Origin: Granulicella sp. S156
GTDB lineage: Bacteria; Acidobacteriota; Terriglobia; Terriglobales; Acidobacteriaceae
Length of the DNA: 64,000 nucleotides
Assembly (NCBI RefSeq): GCF_009766105.1
Contig: NZ_LMUH01000022.1
Location: forward strand, 638,082-702,081
Direction of reading: 5' to 3'
A model generated the notes under the pieces. The model was not told where the DNA came from and did no database searches. It saw nothing but the letters and a program-made list of their open reading frames with translations. This document shows, in pieces, positions 35,429 to 44,603 of the stretch (positions within the stretch are counted from its first letter, which is position 1; every line of letters begins with the position of its first letter). The translations under genes were made by a program, and so were the position numbers.

Positions 35429-35953
35429 ATGAAAGCGCTTCGCCGCATCCTGTTCCTGCTCATTGGGTTGATCGTCCTGGCCGGAGTCATCGCGTATGTC
35501 GACGGAAACAGCTTGCCCATCGACCACACCGTCTCCGTCACCGGCGCGGTGCCTGCGCCGCCCCAGAAGGTCTTCGCGCTCATCACAGACGTCGCCGACG
35601 GCGCGCACTGGCGGCACTCCGTCAAATCCGTCAAAGTCCTCCCACCCGACGCCGGCCGCGACCATTGGATAGAAAATCTCGGCCACGGCCAGACCATGAC
35701 GTTCCTCGCCACACGCACCGACTTTCTCACCCGCCGCGACGTTCTGCTCACAGTGCCCGGGGACACCTACGGCGGCACCTGGACCTATGAGCTCAGTCCC
35801 GGTGCGACACCCGACGAAACCACTCTCAAAATCACCGAAACCGGCTTCATCCATCCCCCGATCTACCGCTTTGTCATGGCCCACGTCTTCGGCCCCACCC
35901 GCAACCTCGACCAGTACATGACCGACATCCAGGCCGACGCCACAAAACCCTAA
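35429..35953 (+). CDS. SRPBCC-family membrane-anchored or exported protein
   Basis: A 174-residue protein with an N-terminal hydrophobic segment (ILFLLIGLIVLAGVIAYV) and a START/SRPBCC-like fold: VTGAVPAPPQKVFALITDV, HWRHSVKSVKVL, GHGQTMTF, then GTWTYELSP and a helix with VFGPTRNLDQYM. Such proteins bind hydrophobic ligands; this one is probably anchored outside the membrane. Start at 35429 has AAGGAG upstream. Confidence 0.8.
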   Translation: MKALRRILFLLIGLIVLAGVIAYVDGNSLPIDHTVSVTGAVPAPPQKVFALITDVADGAHWRHSVKSVKVLPPDAGRDHWIENLGHGQTMTFLATRTDFLTRRDVLLTVPGDTYGGTWTYELSPGATPDETTLKITETGFIHPPIYRFVMAHVFGPTRNLDQYMTDIQADATKP

Positions 35954-36285
35954 GTCGCACTCGCGCGACGCTCGTAGCCGACAAATCCCCCCGCGACTAT
36001 TCCGCCTGCCTTCTGATGGACGACGCCATCAACACAAAATGGAGCGCAGGAGCTCAATAGAGCACAGAGGCTAAATGGAGCGTAAGCGCTAAAACGGCCA
36101 CAGGTACAAGCCCTGAAAGGGCGATATATCGCGGCTGCACAATGTGATGCGCTTTGGGTCTACACCCGAGGCTACATTTGGGTCTCACACCCACATGCCA
36201 CAAAGAACGATTACTTTTCTAACCCTTAAAAGCTTGCTTACGATTAAATATCGAACATAAAGTAAGTCCCAGAGGAAGACGTCAC
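35954..36285. repeat. Intergenic region with short inverted and direct repeats
   Basis: This 332-base gap has GCCCTGAAAGGGC (about 36110), GGAGCGCAGGAGCT/GGAGCGTAAGCGCT-like units and two GGGTCT...ACCC repeats before the 36286 gene. I see no open reading frame with a ribosome binding site and no terminator for the 35429 gene. Confidence 0.5.
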
Positions 36286-37080
36286 ATGAGGGACGAATCT
36301 GGAATAGACGTAAAGCAAGACGAACAACCCAGCAAGAGCCGTTACGAGCTCTATGTAGACGGCCTGATGAATGGCAAGTCGAGATTCCGGGCCGCACTGG
36401 ACGCCGGATTCTCCAAGGGCGACGCGACCAATCCGGCGAAGCGTATCGAAGGCCGCCTCACTCAGGAGTTGATGAACAGAGCACTGACGCCGAAGCCCGC
36501 AGGAACACCGCAGAAAAGCCGCTACGAGCTCTATGTGGAAGGCCTGCTGGACGGCAAGAGAAAGATGCAGGCTGCGCGGGACGCCGGCTTTCCCGAAAGC
36601 AAGGTGCGCAATCCAGGACGTACTATCGAAGGCCGCCTGACCAAAGAACTGATACGCAAGACGCTGGAGAACGCAGAGATCACCCTGGATATTACGGCCC
36701 AGAGAATCCGCGAAGGGCTGGACGCAGTCCGTCCCCTCGTAGTCCCCGGTAGCCGTGGCAAAGAGCCAACGGTAGAGGCCATGGTCGACTTCGACACCCG
36801 GCTGCGCTACGTTCAGCACATCCACAAACTTCTGGGTATTCCCGAACACGAGGAGCAGGAGGTCCCTGAGATGAGGGTGAATGTTGTGTCGGTCGGTGGC
36901 GGGATCGCTGAGCAAAGACTTCTGGAAAAAATTCTGGCGAAAAAAGAAGGTGCCTCGAAGCTCGAGGCACGTCCCTACCCAACATCAAGGTCCTATGCCG
37001 AGATGGCGCTGGAGTTCGGTCTCGATGAGCACGGCAATAGCAAAAAAATGCAGACCACCAAAGATACAAAATCCTACTAG
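36286..37080 (+). CDS. Duplicated terminase-small-subunit-like HTH protein
   Basis: A 264-residue protein. Residues 17-67 and 77-127 are tandem copies of the same 50-residue unit (KSRYELYVDGLMNGKSRF, then AALDAGFSKGD in the first; KSRYELYVEGLLDGKRKM, then AARDAGFPESK in the second). Each contains a helix-turn-helix resembling the DNA-binding part of phage terminase small subunits. The C-terminal half (ITLDITAQRIREGLDAV, later DFDTRLRYVQHIHKLLGI) looks like the terminase oligomerisation region. No phage genes surround it, and I cannot assign a role. Confidence 0.55.
   Translation: MRDESGIDVKQDEQPSKSRYELYVDGLMNGKSRFRAALDAGFSKGDATNPAKRIEGRLTQELMNRALTPKPAGTPQKSRYELYVEGLLDGKRKMQAARDAGFPESKVRNPGRTIEGRLTKELIRKTLENAEITLDITAQRIREGLDAVRPLVVPGSRGKEPTVEAMVDFDTRLRYVQHIHKLLGIPEHEEQEVPEMRVNVVSVGGGIAEQRLLEKILAKKEGASKLEARPYPTSRSYAEMALEFGLDEHGNSKKMQTTKDTKSY
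36943..36972. other. Terminator-like hairpin inside the 36286 gene
   Basis: GTGCCTCGA-AGC-TCGAGGCAC (36950-36970) is a perfect 9-bp stem, bounded by an A run at 36939-36947; read on the minus strand it is followed by CTTCTTTTTTC. It would be a rho-independent terminator on the opposite strand, although no gene uses it. Confidence 0.4.
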
Positions 37081-37382
37081 GGACACCGACTCCAGCGATC
37101 CTGAGTTGTTTTTGTTCTTGCATTGCTCTGTAGCAGCCGCCTTTAGGCCGCTGCTACAGAGCAATATATTTACTGGGCTTTAGCCTTGGGTTCTTTGCTT
37201 GCATAAGCAAGCGGCTGCGGACTAAAGCCCTTTCTCGCTGGACCTTGCTTCGGAAAACAACAGCGACAACGCCGTCCTCAACCGCGAGCCAACTCCAGGC
37301 ATTTCCACCTTTCCCGTTGACACCATCCTCGACCTCCGCGTCCAATCTCCACAAGCTCACGCTGGCTTCGCAGGAGAAACCC
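37081..37382. repeat. Intergenic hairpin-rich region
   Basis: A near-perfect 42-base hairpin (37123-37164, arms TTGCTCTGTAGCAGC) is followed by two GGGCTTTAG-type half-sites (37174 and the inverted CTAAAGCCC near 37220) and a GCTTGC-ATAA-GCAAGC stem. No gene is supported. They may act as terminators or be REP-like repeats. Confidence 0.6.
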
Positions 37383-38645
37383 ATGGGTCAAGGTCTTTGC
37401 GTAACGGCACTCTTACTGGCAACAGCAGCAACTGCCCAAACCCACAGCGCCACCACGCCTGAACAGACCGGCAGCGTCACCGGCCACGTCTTCTGTGCGG
37501 ACACGAACCAGCCTGCGCGCTTCGCCAAAGTCTCACTGGAACCCATCGCCGATCCACCATCATCTACACCTGCGGCGAGCCCCGGCTCTGCCTCCTCACC
37601 TAAGCCTGCCTTCAAACCACCCGCAGGTGGGTCAGGCACTGTGGAGACCACGCTGGACGGCAGCTTCACGCTCACCAAAATAAAGCCAGGAGACTATTAC
37701 GTCGTCGTCCAAAAACAAGGCTACGTAAAACCGCGCGACATGTTCACGCAGAAAGAGATCGACGACCCTACACCCGCCATGCGCGCTCTCGTGGAGCAGG
37801 CTCTTCCCCGCGTGCGCGTCGAGGCCAACCAGACCGAGCACGCCGAGGTCCGCCTCGACCGCGGCGCCGCAATCAGCGGCACCATCCTCTACGACGATGG
37901 CAGCCCCGCAGCAGAACTCTCTGTTCAGCTATTGCATAAGGATGCCAACGGCAAGTGGGTTGCGCTAACTAGTAGCGGCAACTTTACACCTGGTTATGAA
38001 ACCACCACCGACGATCGCGGCTTCTTCCGCATGGCTTCGTTGCTCTCCGGGGAGTACATGATCGATGCCACCCTCTCGCTCACGGATAGCAAGATCACTT
38101 CGACCCAAATGCCGGGCGGAGAAACGATGGTGTTCAATACGCAAACGTTCCGCTTTTCGCTTCCGTTCTATGGCTCCGGCACAGCACGCATCGCCGATGC
38201 CGCTGCAATCAAAGTCCGCGCTGGGCAGGAACTTCCCGGCGCCGACATGACCATCCCCCTCTCCAAGCTGCACAAACTCAACGGACGCGTTATCGCCGGA
38301 CGCGATGGCCACGTCGTCAACGCCGCTTCGCTCTCGCTCGTCACCCGCGACGACAACAAGGAACTCGCCTCCTCTGACATCTCACGCGAAGACGGCCTCT
38401 TCCACTTCGAATTCGTCCCCGAGGGTGACTACATTCTCAAAGTTTCAAATGCGCGCGATTCGGTATGGGTGCCCGCCACGCCTCCACACAATGCGTCTCT
38501 CTTTCCGCAGCCGGACAAAGAGCGCGTCCTTCAGGCATACGGCGATACCGAGTTACCCATTCTCCTGAGCGGCGACATGCTCGACGCCATCGCCACCGTA
38601 CCCCCTGACGCAAAACCCTCGACAACATCGTCATCATCGCAGTAG
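37383..38645 (+). CDS. Exported carboxypeptidase-regulatory-domain protein
   Basis: A 420-residue protein with a short signal (GLCVTALLLATAATAQ). It contains carboxypeptidase-regulatory (Ig-like) modules: GSVTGHVFCADTNQPARFAKV, SGTILYDDGSPAAELSVQLL, and LNGRVIAGRDGHVVNAASL with a DYYVVVQKQGYV/GDYILKV pattern. The start at 37383 has GGAGAAACCC upstream; the longer frame from 37245 is rejected. In Acidobacteria such proteins often bind or scaffold surface complexes; no specific role follows. Confidence 0.82.
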   Translation: MGQGLCVTALLLATAATAQTHSATTPEQTGSVTGHVFCADTNQPARFAKVSLEPIADPPSSTPAASPGSASSPKPAFKPPAGGSGTVETTLDGSFTLTKIKPGDYYVVVQKQGYVKPRDMFTQKEIDDPTPAMRALVEQALPRVRVEANQTEHAEVRLDRGAAISGTILYDDGSPAAELSVQLLHKDANGKWVALTSSGNFTPGYETTTDDRGFFRMASLLSGEYMIDATLSLTDSKITSTQMPGGETMVFNTQTFRFSLPFYGSGTARIADAAAIKVRAGQELPGADMTIPLSKLHKLNGRVIAGRDGHVVNAASLSLVTRDDNKELASSDISREDGLFHFEFVPEGDYILKVSNARDSVWVPATPPHNASLFPQPDKERVLQAYGDTELPILLSGDMLDAIATVPPDAKPSTTSSSSQ

Positions 38646-38666
38646 AGCGTTGATCTATCGAAGTAC

Positions 38667-39884
38667 CTAAAGGTAAGCAAGCCACCAATCGCGGCGACGA
38701 TTCTTAAGATCGCTAAACCACGCGCACAAGGGATAAAGCCCCAGCACCACCAAAACCCAGATCAGATAGACGATTGGCAAACCGTAGCCCCAACCATTGA
38801 AGTGACGCGTAAAGACAACATCGGGTGTAATCCAGAAACGCCAGTTCGGGTTGGCGGCGCGTGCCACACCGAGTGCGAGAGCATGAATGACAAAGATATG
38901 GGTGATGTAAAAGAAAAACGGAACCCGGCCGTAGACATCCAGGAACGCACGGAATCGGCCCAGCCGGCCAGCAAGAACCACTTTGTCGAACAGAGCGAAA
39001 AGCAGCAGCACCACTCCCAGTGTGGCCAATAGATAGTGGAGTGAGGGTGGATACTTCTGTACGTAAAGGAACGACATCACGGTATGGCTCGGCGTTCCGA
39101 GGTGCTCGAAACCTGGACCGGGGTCACCATACCCGTGAGTCAAGCGAAGGAGTGCGAAGAGTCCAAGGCTCATTGCTCCGGTTATGACTGAAATACGCTG
39201 CCTTGCTTCTGGATTCTTCGCAACGATCCAGCCAAAACAGTACCCAAGCGCCATAACTCCCACCCAGGGAATCACAGGGTATCCATACACGGCGACAGGA
39301 TGCGCGTGGAAGGTCAACACTCCGCGCTCGTGAAGAATGTACCAGGCGTCTGACCAATGCCCCAGATTCCTGGCATGAATGCGGTCAAGAAGATCATGGC
39401 CAAAGATCACGATCGCGCCAAACGCGCCCACAGCGGGTAGAGGCAGCCATTGCAACCCGGCCAGCACGATCATACTGACACCGATGACCCAGATGACCTG
39501 AAGAATCGGCAGCCCGAAACCGAATGACCAGCCAAAACTCACAACTACAATCTCAAAAACGATCAACCACAGTCCACGCAGGATCAGAGCACGGGTGAGC
39601 GTCGCAGCGCTCTTGCGCTGGCGCTGGAGATAAACACTGGCTCCGGCAAGCAGAATGAACCCAGGCGCGCAAAGATGGGTGATCCACCGGGTAAAAAACA
39701 GCGCGGGCCAGGAATGGATCGGGTCCGAGGGATCAATGGCCGCGCTCGAAAAAAAGTCGCGTGTGTGATCGATTGCCATCAGCAGCATCAAGAGACCGCG
39801 AAGAACATCAATCGATTCGATCCGATAGCCGCGGCCCGAGCGCTGTGCCTGGGGGGCTTGCTGAGTAATTGTCGAGCTGGACAT
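38667..39884 (-). CDS. DUF1624-like multipass membrane protein
   Basis: A 405-residue membrane protein related to the heparan-alpha-glucosaminide N-acetyltransferase/DUF1624 group: YRIESIDVLRGLLMLLMAIDHTRDFF at the N-terminus, RWITHLCAPGFILLAGASVYL, VIPWVGVMALGYCFGWI and RVPFFFYITHIFVIHALAL. About ten helices. Start at 39884 (MSSSTITQQA) with GGGAAG upstream. Might acylate a cell-wall or membrane sugar. Confidence 0.85.
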   Translation of the reverse strand: MSSSTITQQAPQAQRSGRGYRIESIDVLRGLLMLLMAIDHTRDFFSSAAIDPSDPIHSWPALFFTRWITHLCAPGFILLAGASVYLQRQRKSAATLTRALILRGLWLIVFEIVVVSFGWSFGFGLPILQVIWVIGVSMIVLAGLQWLPLPAVGAFGAIVIFGHDLLDRIHARNLGHWSDAWYILHERGVLTFHAHPVAVYGYPVIPWVGVMALGYCFGWIVAKNPEARQRISVITGAMSLGLFALLRLTHGYGDPGPGFEHLGTPSHTVMSFLYVQKYPPSLHYLLATLGVVLLLFALFDKVVLAGRLGRFRAFLDVYGRVPFFFYITHIFVIHALALGVARAANPNWRFWITPDVVFTRHFNGWGYGLPIVYLIWVLVVLGLYPLCAWFSDLKNRRRDWWLAYL

Positions 39885-40033
39885 ATTCTTCCCTGCGCCC
39901 TTTGGGGCGTCTCTTTCTTCAGGACCCATAGAACAAGACTCGCTCGCGCGAGCGATCACGTCCAATGAATTCTTATGATAAGTCGCATCGGAAACTTCGA
40001 TGGATCAGCTTCTTGATACGCGCCGGATACACG

Positions 40034-41047
40034 TCAGGAGGAACGCGATCGCTTCGGAGTTCTACTCCGCTTTGTCGCGCCCACATGCCGTAGCGATACT
40101 TCTGCGGCAGCCTCCGCCGCTCGCTGAGACAGTTGCCGGAATGTTTCACGCAACTCTCTCGGGCTGTGCACAACAATCCTGCGCCCAGCGCTAAGCAGCA
40201 TTGCTGCGAACAATTCCAGCCGGTCTCGTCCGCAACGCAGGCGTGTTCCTCCTTGATCTTCTTCGATAGCCACTCTCCATGGAGCGAACGTATTTGCAGC
40301 CTCTTTGAGCGGCATGTCGATCCACGCATCGATCTGATAGGCCGACTGCACAAAAGGCATGCGCTCCTGCAGATAACGGCGGGCGTCGAAACTCGCGGGC
40401 CGCCGGAAGCCGACGCTGGAAATCCGAAGCTCGCTGACGCGGTCGAGACGAAACGTGCGCATGTCCTTGCGGGACAAGCAATGACCGATCAGGTACCAGC
40501 GTCCGTCGGTATGCATCACGCCGTAGGGCTCGATCTGACGTCTGGAGGGTGTACCGTCATGCGACTCATAGTCGAAACTAATTCGCTTACCGGTACGAAT
40601 GGCCGACGCCGCTCGGATCAGGCTTTCCACCGACGTCGAGACCACCCATGGGCCAGACTCTATGCTCACCACGTCCTCTACAGTGCGGATGCTCTCGCGC
40701 AGTGCATCGGGCAACACGCGCTCCAGCTTGGCAAGCGCGCCGTCCGTGGCGGGAGCAAAGGCCGAAAGACCGATCTGGCGCAGCGCCCGCAGACCAAGCG
40801 AAAGGGCAAACGCCTCCTCATTGGTCAGTAGCAGTGGAGGCAGGCGAAAGCCTGAACGTAACCGGTACGCCCCACCTACACCCCGCGAAGCATCGATGGG
40901 GATATGCAGGTCTTTCAGGCGCACGATGTAGCGCTGCACCGTGCGCAGGTCAACCTGCAGGCGCTCAGCCAGATCTGCTCCGCTTACATGGTCGCGCGCC
41001 TGCAGAATCTCGAGCATCGTAAGAACGCGCATGATGGGGTCATACAT
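40034..41047 (-). CDS. YafY-type HTH-WYL transcriptional regulator
   Basis: A 337-residue regulator. The DeoR-like HTH lies at residues 1-65 (MRVLTMLEILQARDHVSGAD, then LQVDLRTVQRYIVRLKDL), and the WYL ligand-sensing domain follows (RQIEPYGVMHTDGRWYLIGH, with the W-Y-L triad and RLDRVSELRI). It is divergent from the DinB-like gene at 41145, a probable target. WYL domains can sense nucleic-acid or small-molecule ligands. Confidence 0.92.
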   Translation of the reverse strand: MYDPIMRVLTMLEILQARDHVSGADLAERLQVDLRTVQRYIVRLKDLHIPIDASRGVGGAYRLRSGFRLPPLLLTNEEAFALSLGLRALRQIGLSAFAPATDGALAKLERVLPDALRESIRTVEDVVSIESGPWVVSTSVESLIRAASAIRTGKRISFDYESHDGTPSRRQIEPYGVMHTDGRWYLIGHCLSRKDMRTFRLDRVSELRISSVGFRRPASFDARRYLQERMPFVQSAYQIDAWIDMPLKEAANTFAPWRVAIEEDQGGTRLRCGRDRLELFAAMLLSAGRRIVVHSPRELRETFRQLSQRAAEAAAEVSLRHVGATKRSRTPKRSRSS

Positions 41048-41144
41048 ATAGACTCCAATTCTTCTTTGAATTTACGACAAGTTCTGTCGGGAATGGCTCG
41101 TATTCTCCATCTGAGCCCACAAGAGGGCCACATGGAGGATAGAG

Positions 41145-41636
41145 ATGGCAACCGAGATACTTGAAGTGAACGTACTCACAGCGGACGCACTTATCAGCAA
41201 CTGGCAAGGTCACAGACGGCTGACACGCAGGGTCATCGAGGCATTCCCCGAAGACAAGCTCTTTGCGTTTTCGCTAGGCGGCATGCGGCCTTTCGCAGAG
41301 ATGGCATGGGAGTTCATTCGCATGGCAGTCCCGATTGTGGAGGGCGTAGCGACGGGAGAGTGGAAGGAGTGGAATGAGTTCAAGGGAACGAAACCCACCA
41401 CGAAAAGCGAGCTTCTTAGCCTCTGGGATAAGCAGACAACGGAGCTAAATGAGAAGTTCCCGAAGATTCCACCGCACCGTTTCAACGAAGAGGACATTGC
41501 ATTTGGTCAATGGAAGAACCCGGGAATCGCGACCATCCAATATGCCATCGACAACGAGATTCACCATCGAGGACAGGGATACGTATACTTGCGCTCGCTC
41601 GGAATCGCTCCCCCGCCCTTCTGGGAGCGCGACTGA
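41145..41636 (+). CDS. DinB-superfamily protein
   Basis: A 163-residue DinB/YfiT-like helical bundle: LISNWQGHRRLTRRVIEAFP, MAWEFIRMAVPIVEGVATGEW and NEIHHRGQGYVYLRSLGIAPP, with the C-terminal HH-RGQ part of the metal site. Start at 41145 has GGAGGATAGAG upstream. These proteins act as metal-dependent thiol or hydrolytic enzymes; the substrate is unknown. Divergent YafY-type regulator. Confidence 0.85.
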   Translation: MATEILEVNVLTADALISNWQGHRRLTRRVIEAFPEDKLFAFSLGGMRPFAEMAWEFIRMAVPIVEGVATGEWKEWNEFKGTKPTTKSELLSLWDKQTTELNEKFPKIPPHRFNEEDIAFGQWKNPGIATIQYAIDNEIHHRGQGYVYLRSLGIAPPPFWERD

Positions 41637-41715
41637 TAAAGTGAGCGGGGCTTCCTGCCGCCTCAAATTCGTCTTCCCGATCTACCCTGACCCCATAAAC
41701 ACAGCGCGAAGCGCA

Positions 41716-41739
41716 CCCCTGACGCTTTAGCGTCAGGGG
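41716..41739. repeat. Perfect 10-bp palindromic hairpin between genes
   Basis: CCCCTGACGC-TTTA-GCGTCAGGGG lies between convergent genes DinB-like and NUDIX. The following 130 bases hold GGGCTTTAGC-like motifs. It may terminate either transcript, but has no T-run. Confidence 0.5.
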
Positions 41740-41880
41740 ACGGAGGGTAAGGGAGGCAATCGCCTTTAGGCTGCGGAATAGAGGCAGGCAAGAATCGGGC
41801 TTTAGCTGGCAGCCGAAAGAAGAACCGGCCTCAAGAGGATGCTGGAAAAACCGTGTTTCTTGAATCAATGCGTTAAGAGG

Positions 41881-42516
41881 TCAGTCGCAAAGCGTTGGTA
41901 AACCAGGACCGGAAACGAGTCTGAAGATGGTCTCCAATTGCGATGCCGTCGTCCGATCGGTCGACAGCTCAATGGACGGCAGTTCGTCCCTCCGAAACCA
42001 GCGTGCTCCTATCGTTTCCTGCGTATCCTGCATGAGTGATCCACCCACGACCTCACATTGAATGAAAGCTTTGTAGATGTACCAGGGTTGAGGAGGATGC
42101 GGATGCTTCCGCTTATCGAAGAGAGCGAGCAGGCGCGAGGGTTGAACGATCAGTCCGGTTTCTTCATACGCTTCTTTCGCGGCAACCTCGTACGGCGTGT
42201 AGCCGACATCAGCCCACCCGCCCGGCAAAGTCCATCTTCCGTGATCCAGCTTCTCTCTGACCAGCAGGATCTCCGGGCCTTCCCGAACGATCACAGCCCT
42301 GATGTCAACCTTGGGCGTCTGGTACCCGTCCTCGGAGGCGAAGACGCGGACGATCTTCTCCAGTGGTTCTTCCGTAAGCTCTTCCAGCAGCCTGACACTG
42401 ATCGCTCGTATCTCCTCGTATCGTTCCCGGTCGTACAGACTGGTTGTGTACGCGAGCCCCGCTTGCGCGAGAGCCTGTAATCGTTGGGCATGGATCAGAA
42501 GCTGATGAGATTTCAC
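41881..42516 (-). CDS. NUDIX hydrolase with NUDIX_N domain
   Basis: A 211-residue protein. The N-terminal helical domain (HQLLIHAQRLQALAQAGLAY) is followed by the NUDIX box: G-WADVG-YTPYEVAAKEAYEETGL (G-x5-E-x7-KE-x2-EE-x-GL, with K for the usual R). LLVREKLDHGRWTLPGGWAD precedes it. It starts with GTG at 42516, given by AGGGTG. Substrate could be ADP-ribose or an oxidised nucleotide; not decidable. Confidence 0.9.
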   Translation of the reverse strand: MKSHQLLIHAQRLQALAQAGLAYTTSLYDRERYEEIRAISVRLLEELTEEPLEKIVRVFASEDGYQTPKVDIRAVIVREGPEILLVREKLDHGRWTLPGGWADVGYTPYEVAAKEAYEETGLIVQPSRLLALFDKRKHPHPPQPWYIYKAFIQCEVVGGSLMQDTQETIGARWFRRDELPSIELSTDRTTASQLETIFRLVSGPGLPTLCD

Positions 42517-42833
42517 ACCCTAGGAATATCATCTCGCGCGCTTCGCCAAACCTCAGAACCGCTGCAGCGGTCGCCACAACTCGAACAGTGCGAGTTATTC
42601 GGAAGCGCCGGTTGATCCGTGACTCCTGACAAACGCGCATCCCGTCACCGACCGATCACTGACCACAAGACCACTTGCCGGTACTGATCCAGGCAAATCG
42701 CTCTGCTACCCTCAGCCAATGAACCAAATCGTCATCAACGCAGCGCGTTTCGCGGCCGAAAACAAAATCCGCTTTTGATGAGAAGAATTCGATCCGCCAC
42801 ATCGACCTCGACATCGAACGATAGGATCTAGTT
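42517..42833. other. Intergenic region with no recognised feature
   Basis: 317 bases between the NUDIX gene and the GH43 gene, which diverge from here. I see no repeats, hairpins or small genes with a supported start, only the AGGATC box before 42834. Confidence 0.4.
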
Positions 42834-43907
42834 ATGTTTCGTTCTCGCGCTCTAGCCTTCTTAGTCTCGGTTGGTATCTCATGCACGACAGTGACGCTGC
42901 ATGCGCAGGCAACAGCGAATCTCTCATCACAGGGTTACTATGCCGATCCCGAGATACGCGTCTTCGACCATCAATACTGGATCTATCCCACGAGCAGCGT
43001 ATCTGCCGATGATCCAGCGATCGGACAGCCTACCTTCAACGCGCCGCAGACCGAACTGCGTAAGCAGCATGTCATCCATAAGGACTACCTGCTGCAGACA
43101 GGCCTCGATGCCTTCTCATCTCCCGATCTCGTTCACTGGACGAAGCACAACTCCGTGCTCAGCGTTAAGAATGTCGCGTGGGCTGCGTATGCCATCTGGG
43201 CGCCGTCTGCGATTTATCTCAACGGTAAGTACTATCTCTTCTTCGCGGCCAACGATATTCAAAAGACTGACACGTTCGATGGGGGCATCGGCGTTGCTAT
43301 TAGTGACAAGCCCGGGGGACCTTTCGTCGATGCGATTGGCAAGCCCCTCATCGGCAACTTTCAACATGGTGCGCAGCCCATCGACCCCATGGTCTACCAG
43401 GATGACGATGGCTCGATCTATCTCTACTACGGTGGTCAGGGCCATTGCGTGGTCGCCAGGCTGTCGAAGGATCTGAAGCATGTGATCCCCATGCCGGATG
43501 GAGAGCTCTACAAAGAGATCACGCCCGAGCACTACGTCGAAGGCCCCTTCATGATCAAGCGCAACGGCACGTACTACTTCATGTGGTCGGAGGGCGACTG
43601 GGGTGGATCTGATTACGGCGTTGCCTACGCAAAAAGCAACAGCCCCATCGGCCCCTTCACCCGCGCAGGAAAGATTCTGCAAACCGATCCCGCCATCGCC
43701 AAGGGCCCCGGCCACCACTCCGTGCTGCGCATTCCGAACACCGATGACTGGTACATCGTCTACCATCGCCACCCGCTGGATAGCACAGGTATCAGCAAGC
43801 GCGTCATGGCCATCGACAAGATGGCTTTCGACAAGAACGGCAACATCGAACCCATCGTCATGACAAAGGATGGTCCCGGCATACGGCCTCCCACGGAGAC
43901 CCGATAA
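42834..43907 (+). CDS. Exported glycoside hydrolase family 43 enzyme
   Basis: A 357-residue protein with a signal peptide (LAFLVSVGISCTTVTLHAQ). The GH43 triad is visible: general base Asp in GYYADPEIRVFD, pKa-modulating Asp in QPIDPMVYQDDDG, and acid Glu in VEGPFMIKRNGTYYFMWSEG. Likely hits arabinan, xylan or similar plant polymers outside the membrane. No other polysaccharide genes are next to it. Confidence 0.93.
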   Translation: MFRSRALAFLVSVGISCTTVTLHAQATANLSSQGYYADPEIRVFDHQYWIYPTSSVSADDPAIGQPTFNAPQTELRKQHVIHKDYLLQTGLDAFSSPDLVHWTKHNSVLSVKNVAWAAYAIWAPSAIYLNGKYYLFFAANDIQKTDTFDGGIGVAISDKPGGPFVDAIGKPLIGNFQHGAQPIDPMVYQDDDGSIYLYYGGQGHCVVARLSKDLKHVIPMPDGELYKEITPEHYVEGPFMIKRNGTYYFMWSEGDWGGSDYGVAYAKSNSPIGPFTRAGKILQTDPAIAKGPGHHSVLRIPNTDDWYIVYHRHPLDSTGISKRVMAIDKMAFDKNGNIEPIVMTKDGPGIRPPTETR

Positions 43908-44083
43908 AACGCATTTCTCGGAAGTTGACCCGCAGGGAGTCCAATCGCAAATGCCCGATTGCCGCTTCTTTCGAAAGAGTGTCCTGCCAGGCTTTCGCAC
44001 ATCCAATTTGAAGCAAAATCCTTGTTCCCGTCATCACGGAAGATGGATCGCGTAGGGATATAAACTTGCTGCAGAGAGGGACG

Positions 44084-44557
44084 ATGAACAGACGAGGATT
44101 TCTGATCTCAGCAGTCGCGTTGCCGGGAGCCACTATGTTTCCGGAAGTCCTGGCGCAGTCCGTGCAACAGATTACTCATGTGGACACCAGGACCGGTGGC
44201 GCTCTGCTGCGGAGCGGTGTAGTGAAGGCTGAAGGCATACAGCCGGAGGGAGCCGCGCCCGGAGCAAAAGCCTACGTGCACTTCAACGGTCCGACGGAGC
44301 AGCTCGCTGCGCTTGCCTCCGGGTTAGTGACGCTGGAGCCGGGAGCGCAGCCCCATCCACCGCATCGCCATCCTGAGGAAGAGATCATGATTGTGGGCGA
44401 AGGGACTGGAGAGTTTTCCATCGACGGCGTCGCCACCCAAGTAAAGACGGGTGACATGGTGTTTGCTGAAGCCAATGTGCTGCATGGCGTGAGGAATACG
44501 GGCGAGACGCGTATGACGTTCTACTTCATCAAGATGATGGGAAAGCACACTTCATGA
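44084..44557 (+). CDS. Tat-exported small cupin
   Basis: A 157-residue single cupin with a twin-arginine signal (MNRRGFLISAVALPGATMF). The metal set appears in PHPPHRHPEEEIMIVGEG (HxH...E) and in ANVLHGVRN (His). It may be an isomerase or dioxygenase; the substrate is unknown. Start at 44084 is favoured because it places RR just after Met. Confidence 0.85.
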   Translation: MNRRGFLISAVALPGATMFPEVLAQSVQQITHVDTRTGGALLRSGVVKAEGIQPEGAAPGAKAYVHFNGPTEQLAALASGLVTLEPGAQPHPPHRHPEEEIMIVGEGTGEFSIDGVATQVKTGDMVFAEANVLHGVRNTGETRMTFYFIKMMGKHTS

Positions 44558-44603
44558 GTGCTTGGTCCTCCTAAGGAGCTTCCCATAGGCCGACTGAGGA
44601 GGA

